Origin: Thioalkalivibrio sp.
Lineage (GTDB): Bacteria > Pseudomonadota > Gammaproteobacteria > Ectothiorhodospirales > Ectothiorhodospiraceae
Direction: 5' to 3'
DNA length: 16,899 bases
Assembly (NCBI GenBank): GCA_007119005.1
Contig: SKQM01000167.1
Location: forward strand, 1 to 16,899
This document shows, piece after piece, positions 1 to 7,236 of this stretch. Under the pieces are notes generated by a model. That model had not been told where the DNA came from and did no database searches. It saw only the letters and a program-made list of their open reading frames with translations. Position 1 is the stretch's first letter. Each line of letters begins with the position of its first letter. The position numbers and the translations under genes are program-made.

Positions 1-85
1 CCGCACCCACCTGGTCAGCCCCGCGCTGGCGGCGGCCGCCGCGGTGGCCGGGCACTTCGTTGAACCCGCACAACTGGAGGGCTGA
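1..85 (+). CDS. leuC: LeuC C-terminal end (3-isopropylmalate dehydratase large subunit), partial
   Basis: Only the last 27 residues and the TGA stop are in the window; the frame starts at base 2. The visible tail reads RTHLVSPALAAAAAVAGHFV followed by seven more residues, which is the typical conserved end of LeuC (a T/S-H-LVSP-A-AAAAA-GHF pattern). LeuC is the iron-sulfur aconitase-family subunit that pairs with LeuD to isomerise 2-isopropylmalate to 3-isopropylmalate in leucine synthesis. The stop lies 3 bases before the leuD start, so the two subunits are surely co-transcribed. The 5' part lies outside the window and nothing can be said about it. Confidence 0.93.
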   Translation, partial: RTHLVSPALAAAAAVAGHFVEPAQLEG

Positions 86-88
86 GGG

Positions 89-727
89 ATGCAGGCATTC
101 ACCGTGCACCGGGGCATTGCCGCCCCGCTCGACCGCGCCAACGTAGACACCGACGCGATCATCCCCAAGCAGTACCTGAAGTCCATCAAGCGCACCGGGT
201 TCGGGCCGAATGCCTTTGACGACTGGCGTTATCTGGACCCGGGCCAACCCGACGCGGACAACTCCCGACGGCGCCCGAACCCGGACTTCGTGCTGAACCG
301 CCCCCCGTACGACCGGGCGACCATTCTGCTCGCACGCGAAAACTTCGGCTGCGGCTCGTCGCGGGAACACGCAGTCTGGGCGCTGGACGACTTCGGGTTT
401 CGTGCCGTGATTGCGCCCTCCTTCGCCGACATATTCTTCAATAACAGCTTCAAGAATGGTCTCCTGCCCGTTGTTTTAAAAGAAAGCGAAGTCGATGAGT
501 TGTTCCGCCGCGTGACCGCCGAACCGGGGCTTGAGATCGAAGTGGACCTGCAGTCGCAGCAGGTTCGTGTGCCGGGTGGAGCAGTGTTCGGGTTCGATGT
601 CGACTCCGACCGGCGTCGCCGGCTGCTCGAGGGTCTGGACGACATCGCGCTGACGCTTCAGCATGCGGATAAAATACGGGCATACGAGCAGCGCCGTCGC
701 CAAGAGGCGCCGTGGCTGTTGAATTGA
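89..727 (+). CDS. leuD: 3-isopropylmalate dehydratase small subunit LeuD
   Basis: This 212-residue protein is the swivel-domain subunit that completes the LeuCD isopropylmalate isomerase in the cytoplasm. Visible family marks are the N-terminal [14 protein letters not shown] stretch at residues 18-31 and the hallmark [16 protein letters not shown] at residues 84-99, which contacts substrate and the LeuC active site. Length is normal for the family (about 200-215). The ATG at 89 follows a GGAGG at 76-80 inside the end of leuC, so the start is well supported and translation is probably coupled. Unlike many leuCDB operons, it is followed by a 224-base gap before leuB, occupied by a palindromic element. 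I see no truncation or frameshift. Confidence 0.97.
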   Translation: MQAFTVHRGIAAPLDRANVDTDAIIPKQYLKSIKRTGFGPNAFDDWRYLDPGQPDADNSRRRPNPDFVLNRPPYDRATILLARENFGCGSSREHAVWALDDFGFRAVIAPSFADIFFNNSFKNGLLPVVLKESEVDELFRRVTAEPGLEIEVDLQSQQVRVPGGAVFGFDVDSDRRRRLLEGLDDIALTLQHADKIRAYEQRRRQEAPWLLN

Positions 728-740
728 ACGAGGCTCGAGA

Positions 741-848
741 GCGTCTGGTCTGGATCCCCTTTGGCGGGTGTCGGCAGCAGGGATGCTGCCGTCAAGCCTA
801 CAGGGATGTATTCACGGCGTCCCGCTGAAGGGGATCCAGATCAGACGC
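741..848 (+). repeat. Composite palindromic element with two GGGA-loop hairpins (CsrA-site-like)
   Basis: The outer arms 741-768 and 821-848 are complementary at 25 of 28 positions. Inside them sit two smaller hairpins. The first is GGCAGCAGGGATGCTGCC at 773-790, with a perfect 7-bp stem and GGGA loop. The second is TACAGGGATGTA at 799-810, with a 4-bp stem and the same GGGA loop. Both display CAGGGATG. The second matches 11 of 12 positions of the known CsrA consensus RUACARGGAUGU when the preceding base is included. The motif is present only in the + strand RNA, the sense of leuCDB transcription. From memory it resembles interspersed palindromes seen in several gammaproteobacterial genomes; that and a regulatory role are unproven. 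Confidence 0.8.
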
Positions 849-864
849 GGTCCCGGCGCATGAC

Positions 865-885
865 GGGCCCTGGATGGGCAGGCCC
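865..885 (+). promoter_or_regulatory. GGA-loop hairpin in the leuB leader
   Basis: GGGCC at 865-869 pairs with GGCCC at 881-885, leaving an 11-base loop that contains TGGATG. It is the third loop-exposed GGA in the leuD-leuB gap, after those at 780-783 and 803-806. A fourth GGA lies in the leuB ribosome-binding site at 937-943. The stem is short and a GC-rich genome yields such hairpins by chance, so this is weak alone. Confidence 0.35.
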
Positions 886-936
886 CGGTGCGTGACGGGT
901 CATCGACCGACGTAGCGGAAGTGCGCAGCGAATAGG

Positions 937-943
937 AAAGGAG
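937..943 (+). promoter_or_regulatory. Ribosome-binding site deciding the leuB GTG start
   Basis: AAAGGAG lies 8 bases before the GTG at 952. This near-perfect Shine-Dalgarno sequence fixes the non-ATG start of leuB. Confidence 0.8.
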
Positions 944-951
944 CATACGAG

Positions 952-2025
952 GTGCAAAGGATTCTGGTGTTGCCGGGTGATGGCATCGGCCCGGAGATCG
1001 TCAACGAGGCGCTGAAGGTCCTCGACCGGGTCGCAGAGCTGGAAGGTCTCGAACTCGAGATCGACGAGGGCCTGATCGGCGGTGCCGCGTACGACGCCGC
1101 CGGGCATCCGTATCCCGAGGCCACGCGCGAAATGGCGCGCGAGGCGGACGCGATCCTGCTGGGAGCGGTGGGCGGACCGCAGTACGAGGCGCTGGAGCGC
1201 CCGATGCGCCCGGAGCGCGGGCTGCTCGGGATACGGTCCGATCTCGGGCTGTTCGCGAACCTGCGGCCGGCGATCCTGTACCCGCAGCTCGCGGCCGCAT
1301 CGACGCTGCGGCCTGAAGTGGTGGCAGGGCTCGACCTGCTGATCATCCGCGAGCTCACCGGCGACATCTACTTCGGGGAGCCCCGCGGCATCGAGGTGCG
1401 CGACGGTCAGCGGGTCGGTTTCAACACGGCCGTCTACAGCGAAGCGGAGATCGAGCGCATCGCCCGCGTGGCCTTCGACGCCGCGATGCAGCGGGATCGA
1501 CGGCTGTGCTCGGTCGACAAGGCGAACGTGCTGGAGGTCTCCGAGCTCTGGCGTGAGGTCGTGATCCGGGTCAGCGCCGAATACCCCGAGGTGGAGCTCT
1601 CGCACATGTACGTGGACAACGCGGCGATGCAGTTGGTGCGCGCGCCGAAACAGTTCGACGTGATGGTGACCGGCAATATCTTCGGCGACATTCTTTCGGA
1701 TGAGGCCTCGATGCTCACGGGTTCGATCGGCATGCTGCCGTCGGCGTCGCTGAACGCGGAGAAGGCCGGGCTGTACGAGCCGATCCATGGTTCGGCACCG
1801 GACATTGCCGGGCAGGACAGGGCCAACCCGATTGCCACCGTGCTTTCGGTCGCGATGCTGCTGCGGCACAGCCTCGGTCACGAGGCCGGTGCGCGGCGCA
1901 TCGAGAACGCGGTGGGCCGGGTGCTCGACCAGGGCCTGCGCACCGCCGACATCCATTCCGAGGGCGCGAAGCTGGTGGGCACGATCGCGATGGGTAATGC
2001 GCTGGTTGCAGCGCTTGACGAATAA
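952..2025 (+). CDS. leuB: 3-isopropylmalate dehydrogenase LeuB
   Basis: A 357-residue NAD-dependent decarboxylating dehydrogenase that turns 3-isopropylmalate into 2-ketoisocaproate, the third leucine-specific step. It opens with [14 protein letters not shown] at residues 4-17. The expected catalytic and binding residues are all in place: R95, R105 and R133 for substrate, Y140 and K190 for catalysis, and D222, D246 and D250 for the metal. [20 protein letters not shown] at 241-260 is the family signature. Translation starts at GTG (952), supported by AAAGGAG 8 bases upstream. Length is typical. It follows leuD after a gap with hairpin elements and precedes asd by 27 bases, so it probably shares transcripts with both. 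Confidence 0.97.
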   Translation: MQRILVLPGDGIGPEIVNEALKVLDRVAELEGLELEIDEGLIGGAAYDAAGHPYPEATREMAREADAILLGAVGGPQYEALERPMRPERGLLGIRSDLGLFANLRPAILYPQLAAASTLRPEVVAGLDLLIIRELTGDIYFGEPRGIEVRDGQRVGFNTAVYSEAEIERIARVAFDAAMQRDRRLCSVDKANVLEVSELWREVVIRVSAEYPEVELSHMYVDNAAMQLVRAPKQFDVMVTGNIFGDILSDEASMLTGSIGMLPSASLNAEKAGLYEPIHGSAPDIAGQDRANPIATVLSVAMLLRHSLGHEAGARRIENAVGRVLDQGLRTADIHSEGAKLVGTIAMGNALVAALDE

Positions 2026-2052
2026 TCTGATTGAGAAAACGGTGATATCCTA

Positions 2053-3078
2053 ATGATTGGAAAGACTTTCGATGTTGCGGTGGTCGGCGCGACAGGGGCG
2101 GTGGGCGAGACCATGTTGTCGATCCTGGCCGAGCGGAAGTTCCCGGTGCGCAACGTGTACGCAGTCGCCAGCGAGCGTTCGGCGGGCAAGAGCGTCGCCT
2201 TCGGCAATCGGGAATTGGTGGTCGAGGATTTGGCCGAATTCGACTTCGGAAAAGTCCAGGTGGGCCTGTTTTCGCCTGGCGCTTCTGTGTCGGCCGTCTA
2301 TGCGCCGAAAGCTGCCGCAGCGGGTTGCGTGGTCGTCGACAACACCTCCCAGTTCCGCTACGACGACGACATCCCTCTGGTCGTACCCGAGGTGAACCCT
2401 GACGCCATTGCCCAGTACAGGAACCGGGGCATTATCGCGAACCCTAACTGTTCCACTATCCAGATGCTGGTGGCCCTGAAGCCGATTTACGACGCGGTCG
2501 GCATCGAGCGCATCAACGTCGCCACCTACCAGGCCGTGTCGGGCACGGGCAAGGAGGCGATCGAGGAACTCGCCCATCAGACCGCTGCGCTGCTGAACGG
2601 CAAGCCGGTGGAATGCAAGGTGTACCCGAAGCAGATCGCGTTCAACGTGCTGCCGCACATCGATGCCTTCATGGAGAACGGCTACACCAAGGAAGAGATG
2701 AAGATGGTCTGGGAAACCCGGAAGATCTTCGGCGACGATTCGATCATGGTGAACCCGACGACGGTGCGGGTGCCGGTGTTCTACGGCCACTCCGAGGCGG
2801 TGCACATCGAGACCAGGGAAAAGATCAGCGCCGAGCGGGCGCGCGAGCTGCTGACCGGCGCTCCAGGCGTCACCGTGCTGGACCTGCGCGAGCCGGGCGG
2901 GTACCCGACTGCGGTCACCGAGAGCAGTGGGCGCGACGGTGTGTTCGTTGGCCGGATCCGCGACGACATCTCGCACCCGCGTGGCCTGAACATGTGGGTC
3001 GTGTCCGACAACGTGCGCAAGGGCGCGGCGTTGAACACCATCCAGATCGCGGAGGTACTGATTCGCGATTACCTGTGA
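2053..3078 (+). CDS. asd: Aspartate-semialdehyde dehydrogenase
   Basis: A 341-residue cytoplasmic enzyme that reduces aspartyl phosphate to aspartate semialdehyde with NADPH, the branch point for lysine/diaminopimelate, methionine and threonine. The N-terminal nucleotide-binding loop GATGAVGE is at residues 12-19. The catalytic cysteine is C133 in NPNCSTIQ. R239 and H246 in the VRVPVFYGHSEAVHIET stretch are the expected substrate and acid-base residues. It follows leuB after 27 bases with only a poor Shine-Dalgarno sequence. The leuCDB-asd-fimV order is also seen in Pseudomonas-type genomes. A twin-dyad motif follows in the gap before fimV. I see no anomaly. Confidence 0.97.
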   Translation: MIGKTFDVAVVGATGAVGETMLSILAERKFPVRNVYAVASERSAGKSVAFGNRELVVEDLAEFDFGKVQVGLFSPGASVSAVYAPKAAAAGCVVVDNTSQFRYDDDIPLVVPEVNPDAIAQYRNRGIIANPNCSTIQMLVALKPIYDAVGIERINVATYQAVSGTGKEAIEELAHQTAALLNGKPVECKVYPKQIAFNVLPHIDAFMENGYTKEEMKMVWETRKIFGDDSIMVNPTTVRVPVFYGHSEAVHIETREKISAERARELLTGAPGVTVLDLREPGGYPTAVTESSGRDGVFVGRIRDDISHPRGLNMWVVSDNVRKGAALNTIQIAEVLIRDYL

Positions 3079-3106
3079 GGCGTGTGACTCCCGGAAGCAG
3101 CGTCTA

Positions 3107-3141
3107 TTAACCTTGGTTAATTTTCTGTTAGCCTTGGCTGA
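3107..3141 (+). promoter_or_regulatory. Two tandem dyads upstream of fimV (candidate operator)
   Basis: TTAACCTTGGTTAA at 3107-3120 is a perfect 6-bp inverted repeat around TT. TTAGCCTTGGCTGA at 3128-3141 is the same pattern with one arm mismatch. The two copies are offset by exactly 21 bases, about two helical turns, and lie in an AT-rich patch about 92-126 bases before the fimV start. This looks like paired sites for a dimeric regulator, but I cannot name one. I see no convincing -35/-10 pair. Confidence 0.5.
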
Positions 3142-3219
3142 TTCGTAGCGCATCGGACGTGAGATCGTGGCGGCAGACCAGCCCAGCGCGAGTACGGACC
3201 ATGGGTTTCGGTCGATCCC

Positions 3220-3226
3220 GAGGGGG
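3220..3226 (+). promoter_or_regulatory. Ribosome-binding site deciding the fimV start
   Basis: GAGGGGG ends 6 bases before GTG 3233. This supports the start that places a signal peptide at the exact N-terminus, rather than the longer frame opening at GTG 3167. Confidence 0.65.
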
Positions 3227-3232
3227 AAACAA

Positions 3233-5608
3233 GTGCGAAGAATCCTTCTACTGCTGATCCTGTTTGCGGTTTCCGCGTCGGCGTACGCGAATGTCAGCCT
3301 GGGAGAGATCGAGGTCCGGTCGTTTCTGAATCAGCCGCTGCAGGCCCAGTTTCGGGCCGAAGGCGCGGCGCTGGCCGGCGACGACGTCGAAGTTCGGGTT
3401 GCGTCCGAGGATGCCTACCGGCGGGCAGGGCTGCAGCGGGCCACGATCCCGGGAGATCTGAACATCGAAGTCCAGGGAACCGGGGCCAGCCGGGTGATCC
3501 GTCTCACGACCATGCGCCCGGTTCGCGAGCCCTACCTGGGCCTGCTGCTCGAGGTGCGCTGGGCCGCCGGTCGGGTATTGCGCGAATTCACGATCCTGCT
3601 GGATCCGCCGGTGGCCTTTGCGCCGGAGCGCAGCGCCGCCCCCGTGATCACCCGTGCGCCAGAGCCCGCGGTGCGCGATGTGCCGCCTCCGGTGGTGCGT
3701 ACCGAGCGGCCTCCTGTGCCGGCGGGCAGTTATACCGTCCGCCGGGGGGATACCCTCTCGGCGATCGTGAATCGCCAGGGCTACACCGGGGTCACCATTC
3801 AGCAGGCGATGCTCGCAATTCTCGACGCGAACCCGCAGGCCTTCATCGGGGGCAATATCAACCAGCTGCGTGCCGGGGCGGAGCTGAGACTGCCGGACCA
3901 GTCGGAGGTCGCGTCCTACGGGAGGCAGGAGGCGCTGCAGGAGGTACGGCGTCAGACTGCTGAATGGCGCGAACGAACCGCTCCCACACCACCGCCGGCC
4001 GTCGCTGAAACGGCACGTGTGCCTGAGTCGCGACCTGTGGCACCACCTGAGGCCACGGCGCCTCCGCCGTCGGACCCGCTCCCGGTTGTCGAGCCGGAGC
4101 CCGCGGCCGACCTGGCTGCCGCGACCGAACCGGCAGCCCCGTCCGAGATCGTCGAGGACGAGGCGACCGCGTCGGTTGCAGACGCAGAAACCGCTTTGGC
4201 CGATGCCGAGGTGATGGATCGGCTGGAGATTCTCGGAGAAGACGAATTCGAGGCCACGATGATCGCAAGTGCGGGAACGCAGGTCATCGAAGAGGCGTTG
4301 CTTTCGCAGCAGGTCGCGATGCGCGAACTGAGGGACGAGCTGAGCACGCTGCGCTCCGATCTCGCCGAGCGCGATCAGCTGATCCACATGATGAACAGCG
4401 AACTCGCGCAACTCGAGGAGCGCCTGCAGGTGTTGCGTGAGCAGCGGGGCGAGGGCCTGCTTGGAGGCGGCGCCGATACCACGGCCTTGCACGATCGCCT
4501 GCTCGCGGATCCGCTCCTCCTGCTCCTCGCAGCCACTTCCATGCTGCTGTTCCTGTTGCTGCTGGTCTCTGTATTCCGTTCACGCAGAAGCGAGTCGGCC
4601 GCTGACGTGCACATGCCCGCGGGCTACCGGGCCCCCGGTGCATCAGCCAGGGTGGCACCTGGGGTGGAGCGGGAGCGTCCGGCTTCGAGCGCCGGCGGCA
4701 TGCACCGCGGCGCAACGACCGCCGTGGCTGCGGGGGCTGGCGCAGCGGCGGCCGGCGCGGCAGCAGCTGCATCGGCGCGGCGGGACGAACGCGCACCCGT
4801 GAGCCTCGGGAGCCCCCCTCAGCACATCGACGTGAGCGACGAGCCCAAGGTCGAGGACATCCTCGCCGACGTCGATCTCTATCTCGCCTACGGCATGAAT
4901 GACCAGGCGATCACGGCGCTGGAAAACGCGATCCGTGATGGCCGGGACGACCCCGAATACCATGTCCGGCTCATCGAGGCCTATGCCGCCAGCGATGACG
5001 GCGATGCCGTGCGTCGGGAGGCGGAGGCGGTGCGTGACCAGCTTGGCCCCGATCAGCACGCGCTGCGCGAACGTGTCGCAGCCGCCGAGGCACGCTTCCC
5101 GGACCCGGATTCCGAGGGCGGCAGGGCGGCGGAACCGGAGCCAGGCGATGAAGCGGCCGGGCCGGACGCCGGGGGGGACGTGCTGGAGTTCGATCTCTCC
5201 GACGAAACCGGCAAGATTCCCGGCGCCGATGAAGCGAGCTCCGGCGCTGGCCGGGGTGAGGGCGAATCGGATCAGGGCCCGCTGCGCTTCGATCTGGACG
5301 ACAGGGAAGACTACGGCTCCACAGAGCGCACGCGGGCCAGTGACGACGCCGACGTGGATGAGCTTCCCGAGCTGACCCTTCCCGAGCTGGAACCGATGGA
5401 TCAGGAGAGTCCCCGGGGCACGGGGTCAGGTTCCGACAGCGATACCTCCGAAAACGGCATGAAGCTGAGTCTTGCGGAGGCCTTCGTCGAGATGGGCGAT
5501 CGCGAGGGAGCGCTTTCGCTGCTGGAGGAGATCCTGCCCACCGCGACCGACGCGCAGAAGGCGAAGGTGGAGGCGATCCGGCGCCAGATCGAGGGCGGTG
5601 ACGGCTGA
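3233..5608 (+). CDS. fimV: FimV/HubP-type LysM inner-membrane protein
   Basis: Large (791 aa) inner-membrane, peptidoglycan-binding protein. FimV relatives in Pseudomonas and HubP in Vibrio support type IV pilus assembly, twitching and polar organisation. Domains seen: signal peptide MRRILLLLILFAVSASAYA (1-19); the FimV N-terminal domain starting NVSLGEIEVRSFLNQPLQAQF-like; a LysM motif (SYTVRRGDTLSAIV onward) at about 165-222; a Pro/Ala/Glu-rich linker; a coiled coil at about 359-406; a transmembrane helix at about 426-448; an Ala/Gly-rich then acidic cytoplasmic region with a TPR-like helical segment at about 540-590; and the FimV C-terminal motif (MKLSLAEAFVEMGDREGALS) at about 744-788. 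The frame extends to GTG 3167, but GTG 3233 has the better ribosome site and an N-terminal signal peptide. Its end overlaps the next gene. Confidence 0.93.
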   Translation: MRRILLLLILFAVSASAYANVSLGEIEVRSFLNQPLQAQFRAEGAALAGDDVEVRVASEDAYRRAGLQRATIPGDLNIEVQGTGASRVIRLTTMRPVREPYLGLLLEVRWAAGRVLREFTILLDPPVAFAPERSAAPVITRAPEPAVRDVPPPVVRTERPPVPAGSYTVRRGDTLSAIVNRQGYTGVTIQQAMLAILDANPQAFIGGNINQLRAGAELRLPDQSEVASYGRQEALQEVRRQTAEWRERTAPTPPPAVAETARVPESRPVAPPEATAPPPSDPLPVVEPEPAADLAAATEPAAPSEIVEDEATASVADAETALADAEVMDRLEILGEDEFEATMIASAGTQVIEEALLSQQVAMRELRDELSTLRSDLAERDQLIHMMNSELAQLEERLQVLREQRGEGLLGGGADTTALHDRLLADPLLLLLAATSMLLFLLLLVSVFRSRRSESAADVHMPAGYRAPGASARVAPGVERERPASSAGGMHRGATTAVAAGAGAAAAGAAAAASARRDERAPVSLGSPPQHIDVSDEPKVEDILADVDLYLAYGMNDQAITALENAIRDGRDDPEYHVRLIEAYAASDDGDAVRREAEAVRDQLGPDQHALRERVAAAEARFPDPDSEGGRAAEPEPGDEAAGPDAGGDVLEFDLSDETGKIPGADEASSGAGRGEGESDQGPLRFDLDDREDYGSTERTRASDDADVDELPELTLPELEPMDQESPRGTGSGSDSDTSENGMKLSLAEAFVEMGDREGALSLLEEILPTATDAQKAKVEAIRRQIEGGDG

Positions 5609-6371
5609 GACCGGCGCTGCTCGCGGCGAGGACGGGTATTGGCGCGCGCCGATGCCCGCTGATGTCGCCGCCAGCCTGGCGATCGCGGGCGTGGTGGCGA
5701 TGTCGGCGACACTGGTGAGTCCCACGCCTGCCGGGTTGGCCCCGGGGTTCCTCGTATTGATGGTCCTGCTCGCCGCGGGGCGCTGGCCGCTCCGCGGCGG
5801 CCTGCGTCTGGCCTGGCGTCTCAAGTGGTTCCTGCTCTCGCTGCTGGTCTTCTTCGGGTGGTTTTCCCCCGAGGCCGGGGCGACGGGGTGGGAGCGCGCG
5901 ATGCCCTCGCTACAGGGGCTTGGTGATGCCGGTCTGCGCATCGTGGCGCTGCTGCTGGTGGTGTTCTGGGTCGCGTGGCTGACCAGTGCCTTCGACCGTG
6001 AGGCACAGATCCAGGGCCTGAGCCGCTGGCTGATCCTGTTACGCCCACTGGGCATCAGGGGCGACGTGTTCGCCCGGCGCCTCTTTCTGGCGCTCGATCT
6101 CTTCGCGGCGCAGCTGGCCGAATACCGGGCGTTCCGGCAGCGGGTGAGCGGATCCCGCTGGGGCCGTCTGAAAGCCGGACGTGAGTTTCTGATCGAACGT
6201 CTGGACCACAGCCTCTCCGGCGATGCAGCGCCGCCCGGAGAGGGGAGTGGCTTGTCCAGTGGTCCGCCTCACGGCCAGACCGCAGGAGTCCTCTGGCAGG
6301 TTACCCTGCTCTGGTTGGCGGTGTTGGCCGCGATCTGGCTGCGTGCCACGCTGCCAGCGGCGGGCGCCTGA
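5598..6371 (+). CDS. Multi-pass membrane protein, possibly CbiQ/EcfT-like (ECF transporter T component)
   Basis: A 257-residue integral membrane protein that I cannot name firmly. About five hydrophobic segments are visible: near the N-terminus (DVAASLAIAGVVAMSATLV), then GFLVLMVLLAAG, FLLSLLVFFGWF, IVALLLVVFWVAWLTSAF, and a C-terminal VLWQVTLLWLAVLAAIWL. Between the fourth and fifth lies a cytoplasmic-looking stretch LSRWLILLRPLGIRGD followed by basic helices. This RPLG-type pattern resembles the coupling region of CbiQ/EcfT transmembrane subunits. No ATPase or substrate-binding partner gene is adjacent. GTG 5598 overlaps the fimV end by 11 bases; ATG 5652 is the alternative (239 aa). Its stop shares a base with the truA ATG (TGATG). 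It could also be an unrelated conserved membrane protein. Confidence 0.8.
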   Translation: MTAETGAARGEDGYWRAPMPADVAASLAIAGVVAMSATLVSPTPAGLAPGFLVLMVLLAAGRWPLRGGLRLAWRLKWFLLSLLVFFGWFSPEAGATGWERAMPSLQGLGDAGLRIVALLLVVFWVAWLTSAFDREAQIQGLSRWLILLRPLGIRGDVFARRLFLALDLFAAQLAEYRAFRQRVSGSRWGRLKAGREFLIERLDHSLSGDAAPPGEGSGLSSGPPHGQTAGVLWQVTLLWLAVLAAIWLRATLPAAGA

Positions 6372-7183
6372 TGTCCGGCGGCGACCTGCCGATGCAGCGC
6401 TGGGCCCTCGGCGTCGAGTACGACGGCAGCGATTTCGTCGGCTGGCAGCGACAGAAAGACGGCCGCAGTGTCCAGGCTGAGCTGGAGCGGGCGCTGGGGT
6501 TCGTTGCGGGCCATCCCGTGGAGCTGCAATGTGCGGGCCGCACCGACGCCGGCGTGCACGCGACCGGGCAGGTGATCCATCTCGATACCAGCGCAACTCG
6601 TGTGGCGCGCAACTGGCTGCTGGGAGGCAACGCAAGCCTTCCCGCGAGTATCTCGCTGCAGTGGGCCCAGGCGGTGCCCACTGCGTTCCACGCCCGTTTC
6701 TCGGCCCGCGGTCGCAAATACCGCTACCTGATCGCGAATCAGCCGATGCGTCCAGCGATCCAGGCGGCAGGTCTTGCGTGGTGGCGCTATTCGTTGAACG
6801 CCGAGCGCATGCACGAGGCCGCACAGCTGTTCGTGGGTACCCACGACTTCAGCAGCCTGCGTGCGGCGGCTTGCCAGGCCAAGTCGGCGATCAAGACGGT
6901 GCACGCGATCAGCGTCACGCGTCAGGGGCGTTACGTGATTCTTGATGTGCACGCCAACGCCTTCCTTCATCACATGGTGCGCAACATCGCCGGGGTGCTG
7001 CTGCCCATCGGGCAGGGGAGGCGTGATGCGGGCTGGGTCCTTGAGGTGTTGGAAGCGCGCGACCGCCGCGCCTCGGGGATCACCGCACCGGCCGGAGGTC
7101 TCTACCTCGTGGGCGTGGACTACGATCCGGTCTTCGGACTGCCGGATTCGCCGCCTTGCACCATCGCCCAAATCGGCCTGTAG
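6371..7183 (+). CDS. truA: tRNA pseudouridine(38-40) synthase TruA
   Basis: A 270-residue cytoplasmic enzyme that isomerises uridines 38-40 in the anticodon arm of tRNAs. The catalytic aspartate is D59 in CAGRTDAGVHATGQV. Other family marks are the N-terminal GVEYDGSDFVGWQRQ (14-28), FSARGRKYRYLI and FLHHMVRNIAGVL. The ATG at 6371 overlaps the preceding stop as TGATG; an internal ATG at 6392 (MQRWALGVEYDGS) is a possible alternative start. Length is normal. The TAG stop (7181-7183) is itself part of a REP-like GTAGGAGCGG element. truA next to trpF is conserved in pseudomonads and relatives. Confidence 0.97.
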   Translation: MSGGDLPMQRWALGVEYDGSDFVGWQRQKDGRSVQAELERALGFVAGHPVELQCAGRTDAGVHATGQVIHLDTSATRVARNWLLGGNASLPASISLQWAQAVPTAFHARFSARGRKYRYLIANQPMRPAIQAAGLAWWRYSLNAERMHEAAQLFVGTHDFSSLRAAACQAKSAIKTVHAISVTRQGRYVILDVHANAFLHHMVRNIAGVLLPIGQGRRDAGWVLEVLEARDRRASGITAPAGGLYLVGVDYDPVFGLPDSPPCTIAQIGL

Positions 7184-7204
7184 GAGCGGCCGTTCACCGC
7201 GATC
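7178..7204 (+). repeat. REP-like palindrome overlapping the truA stop
   Basis: The motif GTAGGAGCGG is followed by a loop and CCGCGATC. The stem is GCGG 7186-7189 with CCGC 7197-7200 and a 7-base loop. The GTAG head followed by a GC-rich imperfect palindrome is the known layout of gammaproteobacterial REP elements. It shares AGGAGCGG and CCGCGA-type ends with the element at 10948-10974. Here the TAG is the stop codon of truA. Confidence 0.6.
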
Positions 7205-7236
7205 CGGACCCGCTTCTGGTAATCTTCGCGGTTATC

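Noticed and set aside
3248-4492. 414-codon minus-strand frame opposite fimV
   Set aside because: Antisense artefact of high GC; no motif and Arg-rich composition.
5472-5597. N-terminal extension of the membrane protein into fimV
   Set aside because: The extra residues are Arg-rich out-of-frame fimV sequence; GTG 5598 or ATG 5652 is more plausible.
7156-7236. TTG-initiated N-terminal extension of trpF
   Set aside because: It would add 27 non-conserved residues and overlap the truA end; [10 protein letters not shown] at 7237 is the canonical TrpF N-terminus.
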